Source: Verrucomicrobiota bacterium
GTDB taxonomy: Bacteria; Verrucomicrobiota; Verrucomicrobiia; Limisphaerales; UBA1319
Length of the DNA: 64,000 nucleotides
Reading direction: 5' to 3'
NCBI GenBank assembly: GCA_022709905.1
Contig: JAKLHY010000031.1
Coordinates: forward strand, 1 to 64,000
This document shows, piece after piece, positions 54,346-62,495 of this stretch; the stretch's first letter is position 1, and each line of letters opens with the position of its first letter. Below the pieces are notes generated by a model. The model was given only the letters and a program-made list of their open reading frames with translations. It was not told the DNA's origin and made no database searches. The translations under genes and the position numbers were made by a program.

Positions 54346-55920
54346 ATGAACAAACAGTTTTACCTGACTACGGCCATCGATTATGTCAACGGACAGCCGC
54401 ACCTGGGCCACGCCTATGAGAAGATCATCACCGACGTCATGGCCCGGGCTAACCGCAGTCTGGGCAGGACGGTGTTTTTTCTGACCGGCAACGATGAGCA
54501 TGGACAGAAGGTGCAGCAGGCGGCCATGGCTGAGGGGAAAACGCCGCAGCATTATTGCGACAAACTGGCGGTGATCTGGAAGGCCTTTGCCGAAAAACTG
54601 AACCTTTCCAATAACGATTATGTCCGCACCACCGAGCCGCGTCACAAGCAGGTGGTCCAGGCCATCCTGGCCAAACTCCACCGCGAAGACCACTTCTACA
54701 AGGCGTCTTATCACGGATTCTATTCCACTAAAGAAGAAACGTTTCTGACTGAAAAGGATCGCCGCCCCGATGGCACGTTCGATCCCATGTTCGGCGAGGT
54801 GATTGAGCTGACAGAAGACAATTATTACTTCAAGCTGCAACGACACCAGGCCTGGCTGATTGAGTATATCGAACGCAACCCGGATTTCATCTTTCCGGAC
54901 TACCGACGGAACGAGGTCCTGGGTTTTCTGAAGAACAACGTCCTGGAAGACCTTTGCATTACCCGTCCGGCTTCCCGCCTGAATTGGGGAATTCCCTTGC
55001 CCTTCGATCCGGAGTTTGTGACCTATGTCTGGTTTGATGCCCTGAGCAATTACATCACGATCCCTGCCGCCTGCGGGGATCCCGCAATTTGCGGTCCTCT
55101 CGAAATTCCCATTCCTGACGGAGCGCCGCGACTGTCGTTGTGGCCGGCGGATGCTCAGGTTATTGGCAAGGACATTCTCAAGTTTCACGCGGTTTTTTGG
55201 CCGATCATGCTCAAGGCCATGGGCATCGAGTTGCCCCGCCAGATCGTGGTTCATGGTTGGTGGCAAAAGGACGGTCAGAAAATGAGCAAGAGCGTCGGGA
55301 ACGTGGTCGATCCCATCCAGGTTATTCAGGAATGGGGAGTGGACGCTTTCCGTTACTATGTTGTTCGGGAGCTGGCCGTGGGGCCCGATGGCAACTGGAC
55401 GGATGCCGGTTTCCGGTCGCGATACCAGGCCGAGCTCGCCAACGGACTGGGGAATCTTGTCAACCGTTCTCTTTCGATGCTCACTCGATATCGTCAGGGC
55501 CTTGTCCCGGCGCGCTCCGACGAACTGGCGGCCGATGCCGCCAGAGCCGTCCAGGATACCCGTCAGCACCTGGAACAATTCGGGCTGCAAGCCGCCTTGC
55601 TGTCCATCGGCGGATTGATCACCCGGGCCAACCAATATGTCGATCAGACCGCCCCCTTCAAGTTGGCCAAGGATCCCGCCCAGTCGGAACGCCTGGATCA
55701 GGTCCTTTACAACCTCGTCGAGGTCTGCCGGATTCTGGCCATTCTGCTGAATCCCTTTCTGCCGGATACATCAATTAAGATGTATCAGCAATTGGGCCTC
55801 GGTGAGGTGCCAGCCGATTTCCAACGGGCCGCGTGGGGAGGAATGACGGCCGCTCACCGGATTGGCACGCCGACCCCCTTGTTCCCGCGAAAGGATCTCG
55901 AATCCCCAAAACGCGCGTAA
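54346..55920 (+). CDS. metG: Methionyl-tRNA synthetase, short zinc-less form
   Basis: A 524-aa class I synthetase. The HIGH-type motif is in GQPHLGHAYEKI, the KMSKS loop in DGQKMSKSVGNVVDP, with FFLTGNDEHGQKVQ and YVWFDALSNYI also conserved. The zinc-knuckle region reads FYSTKEETFLTEKD and has none of the usual Cys pairs, so no zinc seems to be bound. There is no C-terminal tRNA-binding (Arc1p/EMAP-like) domain. ATG 54346 gives the family N-terminus MNKQFYLTTAIDYVNG. Its 3' end overlaps the end of the convergent chlD gene by 67 bases. Confidence 0.95.
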   Translation: MNKQFYLTTAIDYVNGQPHLGHAYEKIITDVMARANRSLGRTVFFLTGNDEHGQKVQQAAMAEGKTPQHYCDKLAVIWKAFAEKLNLSNNDYVRTTEPRHKQVVQAILAKLHREDHFYKASYHGFYSTKEETFLTEKDRRPDGTFDPMFGEVIELTEDNYYFKLQRHQAWLIEYIERNPDFIFPDYRRNEVLGFLKNNVLEDLCITRPASRLNWGIPLPFDPEFVTYVWFDALSNYITIPAACGDPAICGPLEIPIPDGAPRLSLWPADAQVIGKDILKFHAVFWPIMLKAMGIELPRQIVVHGWWQKDGQKMSKSVGNVVDPIQVIQEWGVDAFRYYVVRELAVGPDGNWTDAGFRSRYQAELANGLGNLVNRSLSMLTRYRQGLVPARSDELAADAARAVQDTRQHLEQFGLQAALLSIGGLITRANQYVDQTAPFKLAKDPAQSERLDQVLYNLVEVCRILAILLNPFLPDTSIKMYQQLGLGEVPADFQRAAWGGMTAAHRIGTPTPLFPRKDLESPKRA

Positions 55921-56783
55921 ACCGCCAGAATTCTGCGGGCGGACAGGTCCCGGATTTCGACGCACGGTCCCCCCAGGGCATCCGCCAGCCGGACCATATC
56001 GATCCCGGTTGCAGTGGGTTCCTGGACATTAATCAGGATGCAGGCGATTCGATCGCGGCGCACGCGTTCCGCCAGATCAAGCAGTTCGCCCTGTATGGGG
56101 GCGCCTGCCACCAGAGGAACATTGGCCTCGCCATCCGATAGGATCAGCAGAATGGGTCGAAGCCCCGGATGCCGTTGACGCGCCTGGCGGATGAGTTGCC
56201 AGGCTTGATAGAGGCCGTCGGCAAAAGGCGTGGCGCCCCCCGTGGGCAATCGCTCCAACTGATGACGCGCCCGGTCTATGCTCGTTGTCGGAGACAGGAC
56301 GACTTTGGCCCGATCCCCCCCGAAAGCGATCAGGGCCGCCTGGTTCCGATTCTGGTAAGCCCTCCGTAAGATCCCCAAGGCCGCTCCCTTGGCGGCCTTC
56401 ATGCGCGCCTCCAGCCCGCTGCCCATCGATTCCGAACTGTCCACCAGGAGCACGATCAGCCGGTTGCACGGACGGCATCGCAACTTGCGGTGCCAACTCT
56501 CGCGCGGCAGCGGAAAAAATCGTTGCAGCCCGGGAATGGATCGGCTTTCCGCCCTGCGACGGCTTCCAGCCAGGATTGCCGCCTTTCTTAAAGTCGCATC
56601 CCATGCCAGTTCGAAACTTTTTTCGCCCGGGGTCACGGGAACGGTCTTCACATGACGACCCGTTCTGGCGGAGATCTGCTTCCGTTTACCCCGCTCGGGC
56701 TCGCATCCGGTGACGGCAAGGTCCTCGAGGTCCAGGGTTAACGCGCTGAGGCGTTGGTCGGCTGGAAAGACTTCTTCAGACTC
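55854..56783 (-). CDS. chlD: ChlD C-terminal (VWA) part, reached by -1 frameshift
   Basis: This frame has no good start of its own in the right place. It is open upstream to the A9 run and continues the AAA+ protein in the -1 frame. From the junction it encodes about 309 residues: an acidic linker (KKKESEEVFPADQRL), the family signature ISARTGRHVK and WDATLRKAAI, then the VWA domain with LLVDSSESMGSG (DxSxS MIDAS), MKAAKGAALGILRRAYQNRNQ, LPTGGATPFADGLY and LILSDGEANVP. These are hallmarks of ChlD/BchD-type chelatase subunits, which interact with the large CobN/ChlH subunit. A GTG at 56651 would begin inside the conserved signature and is unlikely. The fusion with the AAA+ part would have about 698 residues, a normal ChlD size. 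Confidence 0.82.
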   Translation of the reverse strand, partial: ESEEVFPADQRLSALTLDLEDLAVTGCEPERGKRKQISARTGRHVKTVPVTPGEKSFELAWDATLRKAAILAGSRRRAESRSIPGLQRFFPLPRESWHRKLRCRPCNRLIVLLVDSSESMGSGLEARMKAAKGAALGILRRAYQNRNQAALIAFGGDRAKVVLSPTTSIDRARHQLERLPTGGATPFADGLYQAWQLIRQARQRHPGLRPILLILSDGEANVPLVAGAPIQGELLDLAERVRRDRIACILINVQEPTATGIDMVRLADALGGPCVEIRDLSARRILAVYARFGDSRSFRGNKGVGVPIR

Positions 56784-56794
56784 TTTTTTTTTAA
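56731..56794 (-). other. Putative programmed -1 frameshift signal in chlD
   Basis: On the coding strand the zero frame reads TTA AAA AAA AAG AGT (56794 to 56780), containing the heptamer A_AAA_AAG used for -1 frameshifting in E. coli dnaX, inside a run of nine A (56792-56784). Re-reading the last base gives GAG TCT and enters the VWA frame. About 17 bases downstream an RNA hairpin can form: outer stem CTGGA (56766-56762 region) with TCCAG (56735-56731 region), inner stem AACGC/GCGTT (56755-56751 and 56744-56740). The zero-frame stop TAA (56740-56738) lies within it. Both elements fit a recoding site; a sequencing or natural indel in the A run is the alternative. Confidence 0.7.
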
Positions 56795-57949
56795 GAAAGA
56801 GAACAGGATGCTTCCCGCGGCATGGGCGCCAGGAATCTGCATGTTTTCGGCGGCTTCATCGAAGTCGTCAATCAGGGGGACATCCGCTTCCCGGCCGGTT
56901 TCACGATCGTTCGGAAGCCCCGGAACCGTTATGCGGGCCAGGGCTTTGTCAATCTTGTCCCGAAGCGCTTCCGGAGTGTCCAGAGGCGAGGCCGGCAGGC
57001 GATGGAACAATACCAGGTGGGCGGCGGTTCTCAGATCTTCATCGGTGACCGTCTGGGTTTCGAGCAGGGCGGCGTGCGCCCTTGCGGCTTTCACAATTGA
57101 AATCTCAGCCCGATGCCCTGGAATCTGCAGTGCGGCGGTCAACCGGGCCGTCGCCGAGATGACCCGATCGGGCACCGCCACCTCTGCCAGATGAAGACGG
57201 GCCCATTGGATTTGATCCGCGATCAAGAGCTGCGACTCCTTCCATTCAGCCAGAAAACGGTTCCCATCCGCCTGGAAATCGAGGTGGTTTCGGATCACCC
57301 GCTCCCGGTCCGTCTCATTGGCCAAAGGATCCACACTGGCGCACAGCCCAAATCGATCCAGCAACTGCGGACGCAACTCGCCTTCCTCCGGATTCATGGT
57401 TCCGATCAGCGCAAACCGCGACGGATGACTGATCGAAATGCCTTCCCGCTCCACGAGGTTCACGCCCGACGCCGCCGCGTCCAGAAGCATGTCCACCAGA
57501 TGGTCGTCCAGCAGATTGACCTCGTCCACGTAAAGCACGCCCCGGTTCGCGGCCGCCAACAAGCCCGGCTCAAATTGGCGCTCCCCCGTCTGCAGCACCT
57601 TCTCCAGGTGCAGTGTCCCGGCCAGACGATCTTCCGTGGCATTCAACGGCAGTTCCACAAACGGCATCCGCTTTCGGACAATTTCGATGGGCCGAGCAGG
57701 GGACGACGATTCCCGCCCAGAGACAGAAAATCCGGCGGGCTCGGAGGGCTCCGAGTTGTATGGGCAATCCTTGATGGCCTCAATCTCGGGCAGCAAAGGG
57801 GCCAGGGCCCGGACCGCCGTCGATTTGCCCGTGCCTTTCTGTCCCCGAATCAAAACACCCCCCAACGACGGATCCACCGCATTCAGCAAGAGGGCCGCTT
57901 TCATGGCCTCCTGGCCGACAATCGCTGAAAATGGAAACAACAAGCGCAT
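56738..57949 (-). CDS. chlD: ChlI/ChlD-type AAA+ chelatase ATPase (zero-frame product)
   Basis: A 403-aa AAA+ motor subunit. It begins MRLLFPFSAIVGQEAMK; Walker A is RGQKGTGKST, the ChlI signature ELPLNATEDRLAGTL is present, Walker B is GVLYVDEVNLLDD and the sensor/arginine region is LIGTMNPEEGELRPQLLDRFG. Translation in frame ends at 56738, soon after the A9 run, with a meaningless tail (SLKKSFQPTNASAR). A -1 shift at the run would continue into the VWA domain. ATG 57949 is preferred (AAGGA five bases upstream); ATGs at 57973-57976 are also in frame. Role: ATP-dependent insertion of Mg2+ or Co2+ into a tetrapyrrole; cobalt is favoured by the lack of any chlorophyll context and the Ni/Co importer in the window. 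Confidence 0.85.
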   Translation of the reverse strand: MRLLFPFSAIVGQEAMKAALLLNAVDPSLGGVLIRGQKGTGKSTAVRALAPLLPEIEAIKDCPYNSEPSEPAGFSVSGRESSSPARPIEIVRKRMPFVELPLNATEDRLAGTLHLEKVLQTGERQFEPGLLAAANRGVLYVDEVNLLDDHLVDMLLDAAASGVNLVEREGISISHPSRFALIGTMNPEEGELRPQLLDRFGLCASVDPLANETDRERVIRNHLDFQADGNRFLAEWKESQLLIADQIQWARLHLAEVAVPDRVISATARLTAALQIPGHRAEISIVKAARAHAALLETQTVTDEDLRTAAHLVLFHRLPASPLDTPEALRDKIDKALARITVPGLPNDRETGREADVPLIDDFDEAAENMQIPGAHAAGSILFSFLKKKSLKKSFQPTNASAR

Positions 57950-58028
57950 GGTCCTTGAACTGGATTGGGTCATCATCGGCCTGGCTGAATCATCTGGGAC
58001 AAAAAATCCGAAAATTGCCCGTCGCCAT

Positions 58029-59525
58029 TTAAATCCCCCTCATTTGAGCAAACCCCGCGGATCGAGTAAATCGCGAATTTGAACTGCCCGCCGCTTGATT
58101 CTGGGATTTGAGTTGAAGTAGCAACACGGATGGCGATCTAAGCTCTGCCAGGGATAAGCGGCCGTCTTTTTCGAGAATGCCCTGCCGCACGAGCTGAAGA
58201 TCGTGTTCGCCGTCCAAGAGATAGAGTCTGTAACAGGTGGGGAAGCTCCAAGGTGTTTTACGAAGGATCAAATGGGTTGGGGCCCCGGCGGTGTCGAAAT
58301 TGCTCAATAACACTGCGCCCTCAGTGTTGTCGGAATTCAACCCCGCGCAGACCGCCACCTGACCGGGCTCGCAGGATGGCGTTTCGACGCGGCGCGGCGT
58401 ATCAAGCAGGCGGCGGAACGCCTTAAAGGCATAATAGGTTTTCCGGGGCACTCCATTCAGATTGAACAGCCCAAAAGCCTGGATTTCACCGGTATAGAAA
58501 TTGGCGGCGTTTACGGGCGCGTCTTGAATCGACATCAGCACCCACGCGGCAAAGGCTGCCCCGCGCGGACCTCCCAACTCAGCACTCCATTGTTCGCGCA
58601 TCAGGCCTTGACCCTCGCGCAACATGGGACGCCAGTCTTCCCGGGGCAGGTAGTTCCATTCATTGCAGTGGCTTTCGGTCCGGGAAAAGCCATGGGCATC
58701 GAGCAACTCCCGGAGGGCGCGAGCCCGGCGGCCGTAGTCTGACGGATCCTGGGAATAGCGATGCCAGGAAAAGAAGTCCAACGGCACTTGCCGTGTCTGG
58801 CAATGCTTCAGAAAACTTAACAGAAAACTGCTGGCCTTGAAAACGCCATCCGTGAATTCGCCTGTGTTCCCGAGCGATGGACCACCGACCTTCAAGTCCG
58901 GCCATCGCGCCTTGATGGCTCGTGCGGTTACCTCGTAGAGCTCGAAATATTGCCCGTCGGTTCCTGTCCACATCGCCGGCTGATTCTCGGGTTCGTTCCA
59001 GATCTCCCAATAACGGATGTCGTGACGAAAGCCCTCCGCCCAGCCCTCGTTGTAATGCCGGATGATGCCGCAGCAGATCTCGGCCCACTTCGCGGGGTCT
59101 TTCGGAGGATGGACCCTGTGCTTGCGGGGCGTGTGCTCGATGCTTTCCCCCAGACGATAGACCATTGATGAACCCACGTTCACGATCGATGCCAGGTAAT
59201 CATCTGTGGGGCCAAAGGTGTAGCTGTCAGGTTGTGTCGGGTCGTTGCGGAACTCTCGAAAGACCGTGCTGATGTCAACCGCATCGTAGTTCACCCATAC
59301 TACATCGTGAAGGCGTGTCAGCGGCACACCCAATTCCCGGTGATAATCCGAAAGATCCACCGTGCCCCGATAGCACAACGGCCCCATGTTGACGCCGTGC
59401 AACGGGCGGATCGTCCCTCGAACCTGTGAGAAGTCCACCCTGAGTTCAGTCCCGGCCAGGCTCAGAGACACAAACAGCCCGGCAAACAACAACAAAGGGG
59501 TCAGTTCTTGGTTTTTATATGTCAC
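58029..59525 (-). CDS. Secreted glycoside hydrolase (GH39-like TIM barrel)
   Basis: About 498 residues from GTG 59525. After a hydrophobic signal-like segment (PLLLFAGLFVSLSLAG) the catalytic TIM barrel begins LRVDFSQVRGTIRPLHGVNMG, with TRLHDVVWVNYDAVDIS. The acid/base Glu is in YWEIWNEPENQP (the GH-A clan NEP motif) and the nucleophile Glu likely in ESHCNEWNYLP, followed by a C-terminal beta domain. This pattern fits GH39/beta-xylosidase or alpha-L-iduronidase-like enzymes. The start is odd: GTG 59525 lies in the stop codon of a transposase gene (GTGA), with GGGAG upstream, and the first residues (TYKNQELTP) are translated from the mobile element's terminal repeat. The original 5' end was probably replaced. 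Confidence 0.83.
   Translation of the reverse strand: MTYKNQELTPLLLFAGLFVSLSLAGTELRVDFSQVRGTIRPLHGVNMGPLCYRGTVDLSDYHRELGVPLTRLHDVVWVNYDAVDISTVFREFRNDPTQPDSYTFGPTDDYLASIVNVGSSMVYRLGESIEHTPRKHRVHPPKDPAKWAEICCGIIRHYNEGWAEGFRHDIRYWEIWNEPENQPAMWTGTDGQYFELYEVTARAIKARWPDLKVGGPSLGNTGEFTDGVFKASSFLLSFLKHCQTRQVPLDFFSWHRYSQDPSDYGRRARALRELLDAHGFSRTESHCNEWNYLPREDWRPMLREGQGLMREQWSAELGGPRGAAFAAWVLMSIQDAPVNAANFYTGEIQAFGLFNLNGVPRKTYYAFKAFRRLLDTPRRVETPSCEPGQVAVCAGLNSDNTEGAVLLSNFDTAGAPTHLILRKTPWSFPTCYRLYLLDGEHDLQLVRQGILEKDGRLSLAELRSPSVLLLQLKSQNQAAGSSNSRFTRSAGFAQMRGI
59498..59522. repeat. Left terminal inverted repeat of the RAYT element
   Basis: Begins GGGTCAGTTCTT; 20 of 25 bases match the reverse complement of 60487-60511, the first 12 perfectly. 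It lies within the 5' end of the adjacent glycoside hydrolase frame. Confidence 0.7.
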
Positions 59526-60460
59526 TTTCCATCTCCCTTCGGCTGGTGATACAGCAGATGATTCACATATCCTGATGAGCCCATTCGCAACCGCTCCGCA
59601 ATCCACTTCACTGTCACCGCCGTTTCTGCCCGCAACCGCACCGCGATGGCCAGCTTCTGCTGATCCCCCTTGGAACGTCGCGCCAATCCCACCTCATCCC
59701 AGCGCCGCCGTTTCATTTCGGCCACCACGATGGTTTCCGCGTGCTCTTCCACCGTTTCCTGCCGTTCCGCTCCGTAATGCTCCGCCCCCAGTCGCTCCTT
59801 CATCTGCCCCAGCAATTCCTTCCGAAACGCTTCCGTTCCCAGGCACCATCCGCGGCGCAATTTCTGGTAGTCGGCTCCCGTTTCGGCCGCACGCCGCTCC
59901 TCCAGCCCGCGCTCCAATTCTCGCCGCCCCGCCGCACTGTCCCGCGGGATTCGATACTCCCCCAGCAGCCGGTCCACTCGCAGCCACGGCCACCGCTTCC
60001 CCGGCCGCTTCAAATACTCCGGCCAACTGCTCCACGCATACTCCCGCAGGCGTTGCTCCGGCTTCAGCAACTTCGCCCTCGCCGGGTTCAAATGCACGTA
60101 ATCGCACACCGTCCGCAAATACCCGTTGCCGCTGCCGTCCACCACCAGCGCCTTGTAACGCCCGCTGAACAAATGCCCGAAAAGCTTGTGCCGCCGGTTG
60201 AACCGCCCCGTGTAGGTGCCCAGAAACCACTTCATCCCCGCCACCAGGTTCCCGCGTGGCGTTTCCATTACCAGATGAAAGTGATTGGGCATCAGGCAGA
60301 GCGCATGCACCTGCCAACCCGTCTTGGCACAGGCCTCCCCCAGCGTGGTAAAAAAACGCTGCCGATCCTCGTCGTCTCGGAAAATGGGCTCGCACCGGTC
60401 CCCGCGATTCATCACGTGATACACCGCGCCGGGATATTCCACTCTCAACTTCCGCGCCAT
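59522..60460 (-). CDS. REP-associated tyrosine transposase (Y1/HUH family)
   Basis: A 312-aa DNA transposase from ATG 60460 (MARKLRVEYPGAVYHV). The HUH-type His motif is in CLMPNHFHLVMETPRG and the active-site Tyr region in VCDYVHLNPARAK, with RNRRH-like basic sequence (GRFNRRHKLFGHLFSGRYKA). The C-terminal 80 residues add a helix-turn-helix-like segment (TVKWIAERLRMGSSGYVNHLL) found in the longer members of the TnpA_REP group. Such enzymes nick single-stranded DNA at palindromic REP sequences. The open frame extends upstream into interrupted sulfatase sequence and does not belong to the transposase. Confidence 0.92.
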   Translation of the reverse strand: MARKLRVEYPGAVYHVMNRGDRCEPIFRDDEDRQRFFTTLGEACAKTGWQVHALCLMPNHFHLVMETPRGNLVAGMKWFLGTYTGRFNRRHKLFGHLFSGRYKALVVDGSGNGYLRTVCDYVHLNPARAKLLKPEQRLREYAWSSWPEYLKRPGKRWPWLRVDRLLGEYRIPRDSAAGRRELERGLEERRAAETGADYQKLRRGWCLGTEAFRKELLGQMKERLGAEHYGAERQETVEEHAETIVVAEMKRRRWDEVGLARRSKGDQQKLAIAVRLRAETAVTVKWIAERLRMGSSGYVNHLLYHQPKGDGK

Positions 60461-60486
60461 CCCCGCCAGACTATTCCCCCGCCATA

Positions 60487-60511
60487 ATATGTCAATACTA
60501 AGAACTGACCC
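60487..60511. repeat. Right terminal inverted repeat of the RAYT element
   Basis: Ends AAGAACTGACCC (60500-60511), the exact reverse complement of the first 12 bases of the left end at 59498; similarity continues imperfectly to 60487. Confidence 0.7.
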
Positions 60512-61298
60512 TATTGCTGGGATGGAGGTCTGCTTCCAATAACCCATGATGTCATGGGGGTTGACCAGGCAGACGATCAAGGCAAAAGGTTGGGGCGCGC
60601 AGGGATGAACTTGCGTGAGAAACTCAGCCGCTTGCTTGGCGTAGAGGGCATCATTCTGCACGACCTCACCACCACCCTGGTAAGGCAGGATGTGGTCCGA
60701 AGCATCGGGCGGAACCCATCCCTTAAATCCAAACTGCTCCAAGTCGATCGGACTGTCGATCCCGGCTCATGTGCCATTTGCCTCGGAACTGGACGTCATA
60801 GCCCGCGTTCTCCAGCATCTTGGCCATGTTCATTAGGCCGGTCCGCAGCGTCATTTGGCCGTAGGGGTAGGTGTTGGTGGCGCTCCCGGTTTCGAGCACC
60901 TCCAGCACGCCGTGTTGGGGATCGTAAAGGCCGGTGAAAAGTGTGGCCCGGCTGGGCGAGCACATCGCTGCGTTGCAGTAGGCCCTCGTGAAAGTCAGCC
61001 CGTGCCGTTCAAGCCGCTTGCGGTTGAGCAGGTTCCTATCGGCCCATCCTTCGGGCCAGTGCTGCGGAAAGCGTTCCTGGTCGGTGATGAGGATGAGTAA
61101 GTTGGGACGCGTTGGGCTGGGCTTTAAATTTGGATGACGACCGGGCTTTGGATTTGGATGACCTTGGCTGGCGGCTTCAACTGGAATCGCGGGCATCGTG
61201 AGCTCAGCGGCGAGGGCGGCTCCGCCCTTGCGTATGAAACTACGACGACTAACCCCGGCTTCTGGATTTGGAATTTCTTGTGCTCGAGGATTGGACAT
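60512..61298 (-). pseudogene. Sulfatase remnant, frameshifted and interrupted by the RAYT element
   Basis: The 5' part (61298 to about 60775) encodes a Tat-type signal (SRRSFIRKGGAALAAEL), the metal-binding LLILITDQERFPQHWP and the formylglycine site CSPSRATLFTG, all typical of formylglycine-dependent sulfatases, up to GKWHMSR. A one-base frame change then occurs (between about 60780 and 60765): sulfatase-like sequence resumes in another frame (DLEQFGFKGWVPPDASD) and continues through FALIVCLVNPHDIMGYW until the RAYT end at 60511. The catalytic C-terminal half is missing. A direct repeat of about 21 bases (61121-61163) makes the PNPKPGRHPNLKP stretch after the signal. Confidence 0.8.
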
Positions 61299-61514
61299 GA
61301 TGGGTCTTTCTTGCCGACAGGCATTTGCTTTTTCGAGTTGGCTGGTATCTATCGGGCCAGAAGTCGTGATTCAAGGAGAAACAGAGCAGAATTGTCGTCA
61401 CCCTCCGGGTAACAAAACTTTTGGCGCAATTCCGGATGGCCGTTTTGCATCCTATTCGCATGACAGAACCGGCTGATTTTGTTAAACTCACCGTCAGATG
61501 GTGTCGAGGGATCC

Positions 61515-62495
61515 ATGCCGGCCAATCTAACACCTGAATACGAGAAGGCGGAGCAGCGTTTCCGTGAGGCGGTAACCGATGAGGCGCGGATTGCGGCTTT
61601 GCAGGAAATGCTCAGCGCCATTCCCAAGCACAAGGGGACCGAGAAGATGCAGGCCGACCTGAAGCGCCGGCTCAGTCAATTGCGGCGTGAGCATCAGAAA
61701 TCAGGCGTCGGCAAAGGCCCTGATCCTTTCTACGTGCCGCGCAGCGGGGCGGGGCAGGTGGTGCTCGTCGGATTGCCGAACACGGGCAAGAGCAGTTTGG
61801 TGGCGGCAACCACGCATGCCGATGTGAAAGTTGCCGACTATCCCTTTACCACGGTGACGCCTCATCCGGGCTTATGGATCCAGGATGAAATTCCGATTGA
61901 ACTGGTGGACACCCCTCCTCTCACACCAGAACACGTTCCCACGGGGCTTATGGGCACGATCCGCTCAGCCGATATTATCTGTCTGGTGACCGAGGCGGCC
62001 GACAATGTATGTGAGCAGGTCGAATCAGTGCTGGCCGCGCTGGCGGCACGGGAGTTGACGTTGCGCACCCGTCCGCGCAACCAGTTGCTGCCTCTCGATC
62101 CCCAACCGAAACCGGCCTTGATTGTGATCAACAAAATGGACATTGCTCCCCCGGGGATGTTGGAGGAAGTCCAGGATCTATATGGCCCACAGTTGGATTG
62201 CCGCGCTGTGAGCGCCCGTACCCGTCAGGGCTTGGACGAGTGGTTCCAGCGATTGTGGGAGCTGCTGGTCATGATTCGAGTGTTCGCCAAACAACCCGGG
62301 CATCCCCCCGATCTGAAGAAACCATTCCTTTTGTCCGCCGGCTCGACCGTCGCCGACTTGGCTCGAATGATCCATCGGGACTTGCCTGATCACATGAAAT
62401 TTGCCCGGCTTTGGGGACATGGCCGTTTCGAAGGCCAACAGGTTCATCGGACTGAAGTGTTACGGGACCGAGACATCGTCGAAATTCATGAATAA
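61515..62495 (+). CDS. DRG/Obg-type GTPase with TGS domain
   Basis: A 326-aa GTPase. After a helical N-terminal region (YEKAEQRFREAVTDEARI) come G1 GLPNTGKSS, G2/switch ADYPFTTVTPHPG, G3 as VDTPPL (Pro where Gly is usual in DxxG), G4 NKMD and a C-terminal TGS domain (LSAGSTVADLARMIHRDL, RDRDIVEIHE). This matches the DRG-like group of the OBG family rather than ObgE or YchF. Likely linked to ribosomes or RNA. ATG 61515 is chosen over the in-frame alternative at 61479. The stop overlaps the next gene's start by 8 bases. Confidence 0.88.
   Translation: MPANLTPEYEKAEQRFREAVTDEARIAALQEMLSAIPKHKGTEKMQADLKRRLSQLRREHQKSGVGKGPDPFYVPRSGAGQVVLVGLPNTGKSSLVAATTHADVKVADYPFTTVTPHPGLWIQDEIPIELVDTPPLTPEHVPTGLMGTIRSADIICLVTEAADNVCEQVESVLAALAARELTLRTRPRNQLLPLDPQPKPALIVINKMDIAPPGMLEEVQDLYGPQLDCRAVSARTRQGLDEWFQRLWELLVMIRVFAKQPGHPPDLKKPFLLSAGSTVADLARMIHRDLPDHMKFARLWGHGRFEGQQVHRTEVLRDRDIVEIHE

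Larger units (their letters stand above)
59498..60511 (-). mobile_element. RAYT (IS200/IS605-like TnpA_REP) element with terminal inverted repeats
   Basis: A 1014-base element: one Y1 transposase gene bordered by imperfect inverted repeats that both start GGGTCAGTTCTT reading inward. It interrupts a sulfatase gene on its right (frame ends near GYWKQTSIPAIG) and abuts a glycoside hydrolase on its left. No target-site duplication was seen, as expected for HUH/Y1 transposition. No sulfatase 3' part is found left of the element, so a deletion probably accompanied or followed insertion. Confidence 0.72.

Noticed and set aside
54235..55635. 466-codon open frame antisense to metG
   Set aside because: metG is unambiguous on the other strand and the antisense product has no recognisable features.
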